DNA from: Metellina segmentata
Lineage: Eukaryota > Arthropoda > Arachnida > Araneae > Tetragnathidae
Length of the DNA: 64,000 bases
Assembly (NCBI GenBank): GCA_947359465.1
Contig: OX375882.1
Span: 53,566,509-53,630,508, forward strand
Direction of reading: 5' to 3'
Shown in pieces: positions 43,291 through 55,200 of the stretch (within the stretch, counting starts at the first letter, position 1; every line of letters starts with the position of its first letter). The notes below the pieces were generated by a model. It was given only the letters and a program-made list of their open reading frames with translations, had not been told where the DNA came from and ran no database searches. Made by a program: the position numbers and the translations under genes.

Positions 43291-46200
43291 CTACGCATTG
43301 TGCTGACCTTTCGCAATACATTGTCTGATTAATGTCCTAGGCGTTTCTTGAACAGAATTCACAAAATAACCTGAAATGAGATTTCAAATTGTACATTTCT
43401 GGAAGCATGGAAAAACAAATTTATACACTTCAATTTATAAAATGGCTGACTTGAAGTATCCTAGGATACTGTCTACCATGGCCTTATCCCATTTTCATGA
43501 GGCTGTCTTGGGGTTTTGGCTAAACTCAAGAAGGACAATGCCAACTAATGAAGACAAGGAAGTTTAAGATACAGAGATGAATTACCTGTGTACAGGGTGG
43601 TGTAGTGGGCCAAACCATGTCTTTACTATTATAGAAGGAAGTGTTTGTATGTTTATGTGTATGCTCCTGATGAATCTATGGCACTTACAGCAATGGGATT
43701 TGGCACACAGGTGGTGCAAATTTTTTGCAATTTTTGTACGAAGCCCCAATTTTAAAATTCAATCTAGAACATTTTAAAATTAATTTAATGACATATTTAA
43801 TTATTATTGTTTCAGATTTGCCAACCTTTTCTGAGCAGCTTCAGGAGCATTCTCGTAAAATTTCAAGAGTTTTGAGGCTGCTTCAGGAGCAACGCAAAAA
43901 TAAGGACAAAAATAAAAGATCAGCATATTTTTCTTTAAAAACTATCATAAAATTCCCTATTAGTACAAATAATTTCTCTTAAGTCCCAAATCTGAACGTT
44001 TTGCTACACAGAGTTTTTTTCCCCATATCTTTCTGACAATTTATAAAGAACAAGGAGGTAGACCTGGACCTAATTGATGAAACAACACAAAATAACGAAC
44101 ATGTTCAGAGTACATACCACACAGAAAAAAATTAGAAGATTTGCAAGTAAAACTTCTTGCATTGTAATAAGAAGGTTCTTTCCTTTAAAAAAATTATTCC
44201 TATTTATATATATCTGCTATTTTACTATTGCAAACGCAAAATTCAAAAAGTACCTTGTGTATTTATATTGAGCAATGCAGCCTTGCAAGCTGAGCTCATC
44301 ATAAGATGCATTTGGGTTCAATAGAGGTTTGACTGTATTTATAATCCTAACTTATTCACAACATAGGGTAAATTTTTCTGTATCAGAACAATTTGGTACA
44401 CATTTCAAACAAAAGTTAATCTTAATGAAAGGAAATTTCATGCCGTATTTTAGTAGCTACGATTGAATAATCAATGAACATAAATGGAGAAAAAAATTGA
44501 GACCAGCAAAACTTACATTCGATATTCTCATTTAGTGAAGACATGTATTTGTTAGCCAATTTCATACATGATTTAAACTTTCTTCTTGTTTTCTTCAATT
44601 TTTCGATCTGTTCGGAAAGCCAAATAAAAGTAATATTTACAAAATAAAAATTATTAATAACAAAATTTGATTTCACTGCCACAAATATCATCGACTACTT
44701 TTACTCCACATAAAATTGATGATCCTCAAATAATTTCACATTGAAACTCATAAATGACAGGTTATTTGATGGACACTACTTTTAATTTATTTTTGAAGTG
44801 CATATCAACAAATTGCATTAACTTTCACAATATACTGTCACATTTTGTTAACCTTGTCATTACTTTCAATAATGAAACTATCCCAAAATAGCATATCATA
44901 AAATGTGCACATAACATTAGATTTTAATTTTTAAGTGCTTGAAAGAATTCTTGAGAGTTTAGGGCATTTTCTTAATATTTAAACTCAGTCACGTTATAAG
45001 GCTTTTCCTTGGGACTGAGTATGAGAGAATGAAATCCTTGCGATTTACAAATAAATCCTAAATAAGTAGTATTAACACATAGGCAAAATACAACTGCTAC
45101 ATTTCGATGGAGAACCAGAAAAATTATTTCCCTATTCTACTCTAAAATGTTTTGTATTGCTTTTTGAGTAAACAAAACTTCAAGGTTGTATAGGCATCTA
45201 CAGATAATAAAGAAAATATTTTGAAAAGTTGAAAAAAAAATCCAATTGTGTCTAATAAACATCAAAAAGAAGATGCATTATACAGATGAGTAAATGAAAG
45301 GATTTAACAGTACTTCTCACAATTACTAAGAAGCTATTCCAATTACATCACAATATTCTGTTATGATTTTATCAAAATAAACTCACCTGTAATTTTTTCT
45401 GATTACAAATATCTATAACATCCTCATAAAGTTCAGAATAGTTCAATTTTTCATAGTCTTTGTAATCAAAAGAGCCATTGAATGGCTTAACAGATAAACT
45501 AGAAATAGAAAAAAATGTAATGCTTCATACATCAAATCAATCAAGTACTACTTATACTAAACATCGTAGATAAATTAAAAAATTCCTAAAAACAGACTGT
45601 CTAAAACAAAAGTATGGCATAGTATAGTATTTGCAGACATAAATTTGTTATTCACAAAAAGAAATTAATTACAAACATTATTTATGGAATTCTACATAAT
45701 AGTTAAATTGAATAAAAATTGTTTCTCAAACGTCTTTCTTTCGGATGTTGATTAACATCACAAAACTCTATTCCTCTGAATAGCCTATTCACTAAATTAT
45801 TGCAAGCATGGACAGTTTTATAACATATCCTGTTTGGGCATGGTACTCACAAAGACTGAAATATTTTGAGTTAAATTTAGCATGACCTAAATTTTATTTT
45901 TAAGTAACATAAAACATGATATTGAAATTGGACAAAAATATTCAATGCATAACATTATTATTTACAAAGGCTCAAAAGTTAAGAATGAAAGTAAAAAGCA
46001 AAAAATAATATGAATAATTTAAAGTGGAAACAGGTTACTGAAATAAAAATTAGAAGTATATTTTAATAAATAAAAAATATATTTACTTCAAATACTATGC
46101 ATGTATTATTTTACATTTTTTTCAATAGCTAAATGTGATTTTGGCATTCATCTAACATTTTAGACAGATGATGAAACTTTAAGCACTTATTTATAAAAGG

Positions 46201-49200
46201 ATTTCAAATTAACTTTGCTAAATGTGATGTTTTCAAACATTTTGTTTTAAATCTACATATGTAAAGCAGAGTTGGCGTATTGTCTGTTCTATATGCAAAT
46301 TTACACACCGTTTAACCAATCCACACCAAATTTGGTGCACTTATACTATCGAACCCTGTGGGTTTTACATAGGCTACATATTAACATTGTTCTATTTGTC
46401 ATGGGGTCTAAAAACAATTCGAAATCCCCACAGGAATAATATTAAGTATAAAACTATTGAAGTAAGATACTCATATTGAAAAGAGCTTTTACAATAAAGT
46501 TGTTTTACCAGTATTGCTTGAAAAAGAATATTTCCAAAACAAATTAAATTCTAATATTTATGTTTGAAATGATTTTTTATTTCTTCCCATAATATAAAAT
46601 AATTTATGAATATTTAATTGATGAAAAAAAAAATATTTAATGTTAAATATTCAATTTTACATAACTTTGCTATTTGAGATCTAGTAATGTGAGAATTAAT
46701 GTTTTATTCTATAAACTTTATTTGGAGTCCTGTGTTCGTGTATTTGAGTTAAGACAATAAAATGTTGCAGTCACATTTGAGCATTACAAAATTTCATAAA
46801 TCATTATCCTTTTTATCAATGTTTTTCAAATTGCTCTATTTCAAAATATACTCTGCAAAGTCAAAATTTAACAAGCTTGGTTATAGCATTTTTGTTTTTC
46901 AAAATTCTGCACTTCTTCAACGATTAGAATTTTTTTTTTGTATTTATGTATTCCAGTATTAATTTTACGTGATGCAGATATTATTTACAAGTTATATTAC
47001 AATAAATTGTTCCTCCCCCCCTGCAAAATATCACTAGACATGGGTAATTTCTTGGTGGTATATGTGTATTTTGAACAACATTTCTTAAGTCTGGTTGAAT
47101 ACAAAATGGTTCGTAGAATTGTTTCACAAAATTTACAAAACAACCTTTGAAGTAAGATGTGTAATTTAGAATTTTAAAATGACCTGTAAAGGGATAATAA
47201 AATTATTTTAAAATAGGTTATGTTAAATTAAAACGGGTAGCCATACATTATAGTTCAAAGATATTTCTAAATTAACTTTTATGTACCTATCACCTTGGAA
47301 AAAACTTTTTAGTGCGCTTTAAAGCTGAAGTGCAAAAGTGAAATGAGTGATATAGATGAATGCATCATGATACATATTTGTGTCCTAAGTAAACTGTAAA
47401 AGCCATGAAAAAGTTTAAACGATGTTAAACATTTATTTTCCGCATACTTAATTGATGTTTGCATTTTTCTATGAAGGAGAAGTGATTAGTTATCTGATCA
47501 CTTTTCCATCATAATTTAACCAATTCTACACGAGAAATACCGGGTAATTCTGCTAGAAGTATTATAAAATATAATTTGCATTAAGATTTAGAAAATAGTG
47601 ATGCTTGATTTAGGAAATAGTGATGCTTGACTTACAAGGAGGTAGCTATACAGCAATCTACAACTCATTTACTAAGCAATATTCATGGGACGACTGCCTT
47701 AATAGTAAAATTATCCTTTAAACAAGAGTTTTGTCTCATTTGCACCACCTATAATAACCTATTCATCTTGTGAATACGCAGGCAATTTTATGTTTATTTT
47801 ATGTTGCAACTTCAATGAATATGAGTTAGAATATAAAGTTAATACTAACCCCCAATTCTTTGAGAAAAAAATAGATCTGACTCAGAGTAGTTAGGTAGCA
47901 TTCAGTTTAAAAAGCCAAATTTTCAAATCAAGACACAAAATCGTCTTCAAAGTAAATTATTAGCAAGTTAAGTGACTAAATCGAGATGTTGTGTTAGATT
48001 TATTTTCCTCATTGAATCCTCATGTACCCCTGCCATTACTTTTGTTCCTGCAAATTGTTATAGGGGTAGATTGTATAATTAAATCAATGCATGGAAAAGC
48101 ATGTGATGCTAAAATACTAGTCAGAACAGATTTTGGAAAGAGAAAAGAGTAGTTTTTATCGACTGATTTAATTGGGGCATAGATTTTAATGGCCTAAAAG
48201 AAACTGCATGCAACCATAACTTAGTTTTTATTGACTGAGTATAGCAGGTCATTTTCTAGTGGATTATGATTCATATTTTATTACATTGATTGAAATTTAT
48301 GTTAAACTTAAAATGTACATGTAAGCTTTGTATTTTATTCAATTAATTATCAACGAATATATATTGAATTTTTTGTATGTCTGGTGAATCTTTTATAGTG
48401 AGTATGAATCTAATTTTTGTAAAGCTTATACATTTGATGGGTAATACAAGCACTTAGATATGCAAGTTTGCTAGAAGGAGTTACATAGTTAAAAACTTAA
48501 CATTCTGTTGGATTTGAATATTTAGTATCTTTTAAGGTGTTAGAATTGATGTTGTATTTGAATAAATTTTGAACCAGAATATTACTGTTGGCTCCGATTA
48601 GTGTTTGACTTATCACCTCTTACACTATCTTGCATGTGGTGTAGTGTAATATTCTGCTCCTTCACCCAACCCCTATTGATGGGGAAAGCAGAGGTGCAAG
48701 TGTCACATGGTCAGTGTGAAGTGACCTCATGTTGAAGCTGTGAGGGATTTGACTTCGAGGTGATTGGAGTGGAAGGTCAGATAAAAACAGGGAACTAAAG
48801 AGTGAAGATGTCGAGTATGTGCAGACAAGTCATACTTTGTTAGGGCAAGACAAACGATTGTCATCAGTTATATAATTTTATCAATAGTTTTGTTGAGTTT
48901 TCAAGTGTTTTTTTACTTTTGCCAGAAAGTATCATACGAAGAACGTTGCATAAAACTTACTCTTTTTCTTTATCTAAATCTTTTCTGTAATTTGCTGTGA
49001 AAGCATCCCATTGTGCACTTTCTTCTTCCAATCTGAAAAACAATAGTGTGAAGTGAACAAATTTTAGTTAATACAATTCAAATGTTAGACATTTATATAG
49101 TTATGTTGATGTAATAAAATTTACATAAAAAAAATTCTGTAACTTGTTTAACAGCTTGGGTATTTTAGATTTAATTTAATTTGATATAGTATAACAGCTC

Positions 49201-52200
49201 TTTAACATAATTACACATAACACTTAAAAAACATGGGTGCAAAATGATTCAGACTCAATCACTTATTCTGGAGATTCATTATAATTTTCACATAATTGCA
49301 GAAGATATTTACTATAAAGTTTTCAAATAAACTCTTCTTTTAAGTAAAATTCATGACAGTTTTTTAATTTGAAACAAATAAAAATACAGAACGTTTTGAG
49401 AAATTCATAACTCTTTGTTTTTTTGGAGAAATACATAGAAAAGTTTAAAACTAGAATAAATACTTTAAACTACCTAAAACGACAACTTAAGAATTCAAAA
49501 AGAAAGTATCAGCGATAGCATCCTTCATTAAATACAACATTTATTTTGAATTATTAGTTTCATCATCATTGTCATTACCCTTTGGTTTCAAGAACACATT
49601 TTTTGCAATGAACGTTCTTGGAATCTTCCACAGGTGGACTTTTTGCACGTTAAACATAAGTCTTGTGTTTTGTTACAGCTAAACAAGAACTAACGATGTT
49701 TGTCCTCATCGTTTCCATTCTGCAAGGAACTGCTCAAAGCTTCTAGGTCGTACAGTAAGAGGATCTTAGTTCATAAACAAGATTTAAAATATAGCAGTCA
49801 AGAAAATTTCAAATTGTACGAAGAAAACAAAACCCAGGCATTTGCAGCTGTGAAGTCCAGAACATTGTAGATTAAGACAGGACATCTCCTTAATGCCGAT
49901 CACATTGTGTACAGGCAACTCATTTGGTAGAGATCATCCATGTCACTCTAAAATTGTAATATTCCAGTTTCTTGAAGCTTTTCTCTCGTTACCTGCGATT
50001 TCAACATCTATGCAGGGTACTCAAGAAGCCAATTGTTTTTTGACTGCACAAGTAAACAGCAAACCTTTTGGCTGTTCACGGGCACCTTCAAAGAAAACTA
50101 TTCTAGTTGTGTCCCTGCAAATCAGCAGACATTCTTGGCAATTTAGTCTTGTACCAGCAATGGATGGTCCTTTGGAACCCAGTATCCACAAGTTTCAGTG
50201 ATGTAAAAAGATGGATGTTTTGAAAGGGATAAAGATGTGACAATTGTCCTCTTTGAAAGGAATGGACCCAAAAGCTTCAAGCAACATACTCGCCAAGTTG
50301 CAGACTTCTGACTTAATCTTTTCCCATGAACATGAAACTATTCAGGAAGTATTTGGTTTCAAGATACACAGGCAACCAGAATATCAATCCAAATTTATAA
50401 GGCTTTTCTGCCATGTACTAGATGAAATCTCAACGTGTTTTACATGGAAGCAGTTCGACAATTGTGACATTTGCACATAGTGTAAAACAAAGCTGAGAGT
50501 TTTGAGCAAGACAACCTAAGTTCAGAAAGGCAAATTTATTGATAAGTAGAGTTAACATGGCGATTTGGGGTCAAATCATAGGAACAGAAGAATCTCTTTG
50601 AAGAGGTCGCACAACATTGTTTTGACCACATGCCATTCACGTCTAATGGAGAAATACACATGGTCCATCTTGCGCACACCAACGCATTTAACACATCCAA
50701 TTGTTCTGTTAACTAAACGGGTTAACAATTTAGCAGAGTAAGGTACACAGTGCAGAATGCAGTTGAAAAATAAATAAAGCATGGTTAGGCTTACAAATTT
50801 GTTAATAAATTAAATATTTAAAAAAAAAAAAAAAAAATACAGAATAAAAATAAAAAAATAAATCATAAAATACAGGATGCAAATGAAATGGGAACCAACT
50901 CAGCTCAAAAACTTCATAAAGACATGACTAATACTAGGATCTGACTGATATAAACCAGGATTCGTCAACCAGTGTTCCACAGAACACATGGGTTCTGATA
51001 AAGTTTTGAAGGGTTCCTCCAACAGGTGTAATTGTTATTGATTGATTGATTTATACTTCGAGAAGTACAATGTATCTTGGGATTTATGTCATTAAGTATG
51101 TATTGATGGAGCCAAGGAAATGCTGGGTAATGTGAAGGGCGTAGTTGCATGTATGAAACAGAAAATTCTCACATTAGGAACACCCATAGCTGTCTTCATT
51201 GGCAGCCTCTTGCAGTAAAGAAAATGCCAGAACTAAAAGCTTCTCTTACTGACTGTATTAAAATAGTATATTTTATCAAATCAAGGCAATTCTCTGCACA
51301 CATGACACCAATGGTGAGTTATAAAGCATAAATATTTTTCTCTCTCAACTGGTTTTTAATTATCATTAAAATCATTTTAATAATACAATATTCAATTTCA
51401 CACTAAATAATATGATAAATTTATAGTGATCACAATGGAATGTTAGTGAGAACCAGTATAAATTAATTTAATGATATTGGCCTGAGGAAACTACAATATG
51501 CTCTGAGATTTCATTAGTCCAGTGATTGATAGCTAATTTAAATGAAATTTTGTATTTCCCCACATGTTACACCATATGCATAAAAGTACTTATACTCCTT
51601 ATGATTTAATTAATTATTAATACTTACGTTAGCTTAATGTATGAAGTTAAGCATTTACGAGTAAATTTGTTTAGACAGGGCCCCTATCAATAGAAAATAA
51701 TTTATGAGGTCGCTGCTTCATAAAGGTTGAGAACCAGTTGTCTAGATAATAAGGAATTAACAGAGTTTAAAACAATTCTGCACAAGAGAAAGCTAATGGT
51801 ATACAGAACAATAAAAAGGCTTTGAATGAGGATTTTCCAATCAAATCTAGTACACTTGGAATTATAATTTAAAAAAATTAAGACGATGACAAGACAGGCA
51901 GTCAAAACATGGACATAAAAAGGAGTTAAGCACGAGTTACAACTTGAGGGCACTCACTCCTAATCAAAGATAATGAGCGAAGCATATGTTTAATGTTAAG
52001 GCAGGTCAGTCTGACACAAATAGGCATTGGCCACTAATGAATGATGGGTTTTAAGGGATGAAATTTGTGGGCAACTTGCAGATAACATGACTCTTGCCAC
52101 AATGAGTAAATAAACTCCTTTGTGGACATCTTGATGATGTCACTAAAAGGGATGGTTTGCTGCAATGGAAAGGGATACTGCTTTGTTTTCACAGCATTAT

Positions 52201-55200
52201 CAGCAAAATCATTATCGTTGATGCACACATGACTCAACAAAACATATTATCAAAGTCCTTGATAAAATGTAAGCTATAAGTAAGAAATATTCAATTCAGT
52301 AGGACGGCAGTTAATATCAAAATGCTCCAACTGTTGTAAAACACTTATACTGTCATATGTATGTCCATATCTGTTTTCATCAATTTCAATATGACTAATT
52401 TGTTCATCTTTTGATGCCAATATTTGAACAACAAATTATTTTTCAAAAGAAAATAATACCTACTTAGCTACAACAGCAGAGAAATTACACCATTTTTCAT
52501 TCAATGAAATATTTATACCCGTCAACCTGAAAAAGATACATTTAGCAAAAGTGCTTTTGAAATGCAATATTAATGACAATAAAATGATAAAATTTAAATT
52601 CAGTAAGGGCTAGTAAATGGTTACAGTTAGAGGTGCAAGAAATCTGGCCAAGCAATGCTTTTTACATAAAATAAAATGGATACACACGCAAAAGGAAAGT
52701 TTTAAAGAAAAACACTGAGAGTAGTTACAGAAATGGAACCTATGCCACCTACATTTTGCAGGCTGCTACTGCAATGAGAAAACCCACTGAGCCAAAGTAA
52801 TATATTGGAGTTCAGACACAATGAACTATACATCTTAATATATAAAATAGCAACATGGCTAATTGACATATTGAACTAGTTCATGTGTTTAGCAATAGTC
52901 ATAAATTTAAAATACACAGTTCAGGACATTTCTTAAATGCAACCACCAGTGAATGTGGTTAATAGGTATTTGAAGAACAAAAGCTGAGTGGTTGTAAAGT
53001 TACATTTATTTAAATTTTTTTAGTCATTACTTTTGATGTAGTTTTACCTTTTAAAACCGGGTTACATACTTAATTTTCAAGTGTCACAAAAAAGTGTGAA
53101 ACATTTAAGAACTTTAAAAGATATAAATGTTACATAAAGGAGGATATCGCCTTTAAAAGAGCATTGAACAAAGAATGTTATAAATGCTCATGATTAAAGA
53201 AAATGTAGTGTTCTCTAGGACAATTCATGAAATAAAGAAAAGTTAAAAGAGTGAATTAACCCAATTTTTGTAATTTTCTCAAGCATTATCTCATGACAAG
53301 AAAAATTAATTCCCAATAAATAAAGGAAATTCAAATTACAAGGTAAATCAAAAATCAGATTAAAGCGGTACAAAATGTTTTCACTACCACACATCAGAAC
53401 CTCTTTAGAATTCTAAGTTTTTTTTTTAGTTTTTGCAATTTTAACCTATTGTAATATATTCAGCAAAATGCAACTGTAGACAATATGAACATTCCATAGA
53501 AATTGACAGGCACATGGAGATAATCTATACTTCACAATAAAAGAAAGCAAAATACACTTTAAAAACTTATTTCTATGGATTACTTACTCTTCATCAGAGG
53601 TAGATGTTACATAATTATTCTGTAATTCCACTGCAGAATCGATTTTCTCTACATATTCAGAACCTAGTCATAGAAAAGGTGTAATACATATAATATTTAT
53701 GTGTAACAATAAAATACATATTGTAGCAAACCAACATACCACTAGATGGCATTGTGACTTTTCCTCAGAACTCTTCTTACCATTGCTACTCAGTCATAAA
53801 TGTGTTAATTTGTATTCTTTGAGCACCTAATGTTTTCTTTGAATTTCAATTTATACTTTGTTTCTTTTATGTTTTAAATAAATTTTTGTGTAAGTGTTCT
53901 TCTACCAGTGCTCTTTTTGGAACGCTGACAAAAAACTGGTGGTCAACATTCTCATACTTAATTTCAAGGCTGGTTTGTAAACTTATTTTCTTTTTAGAAG
54001 TAAGCATAAAAACCACCTACCCCGGTATGAGAAATTGATTTTTAGGGCAATGCAACCATACGTAGCAGGAGTGTAACAGATAAGTGCAGTTTTCTGTTTG
54101 TTATGTATAAGAAAAGCAACCTCAAGTTAAAAATTTTTTGAATGTTCATTGTGTTTATTTTCTATGCTACCCCCAAATAAAATTATTGAAAAGTGTGTTC
54201 TTGTATTCAATAATATCAGTTATATGGGTATAAAATATTTGCATTGAGTTAAACGTTACTTTTAATGTCTTATGGTAAATGTTAATTTCGTCTTACCTGT
54301 TGAATAAGTGAAAGCATTTTGTTTAATTTTCATGACATTCCTATTGGTTGTAGTATTTCCATATATTATTTCATTTTCATTCCTGTCGTTAATTTATGCT
54401 TGGTATCTTAAGTGATTCTATTTTGTTTTCTGTTCAAGGTCAAATTTCAATGTGTGCCATCCGCATTTGTAGTGTTTTAAATAAGTCGTTTTAGGTTTAA
54501 CCTTTTCAGTTGTGTTTGGATTAGTTTCAATTCTGCACCTGCACGAATAATTCTTTCAAAGAAAAATAGACAGTGATCTGAATTGGAATGCACTACCCTA
54601 CAATAATGGACCGGAAGCCAGCGGATTTGCATATTCTGACTACTTGTTTGGGGGTGTTTTTCGTGGCATGGCCAGGGACCCTTGCATGTTGTTCTTGGCA
54701 AATTGAACGCTGATGCATACATGAACATTTTGGACAATCAGGTTCTTCCTAAGCTCTGGCAATTTTATGGAATGGACGAATGTTACTTCCAGGACGACAA
54801 CAATCCATGTCATTCATTGGCTGAGCAAGAGCTGCTTCCTTAAAATCTTTATTTTTTATAGCCTTCTTGAGTCTATCATTGGCTTACTTTAACGATTTTG
54901 AAACACTGTCCGATGCCTCATCCTCTTCCGTACACATTTTATGTTTTCATCTGTCTATTACCTTTCTTTTCTTTGCCAGCTGCTTTAATTTTTTTTTTCT
55001 CTATATCCAGTCTTTCGTTTTCTTTCCTGTACTACTCTAATTTTTCTTGTGCCTTTTGTTTTATATCTTCTAACTAGGTATTGTAGGCTTTATATGTAAC
55101 CCTTCCCATATACATTAGCTTTGATGCGATCGTCATCAAATAAGGTTGATTCTCAAAATTTGCCAAGCTGCTTTTGAACAACATCAATACATTGAGTGTG

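Noticed and set aside
49893..50480. Two adjacent plus-strand frames as a possible nested gene
   Set aside because: No family resemblance, no splice sites joining the frames, and the composition fits an old mobile-element fragment.
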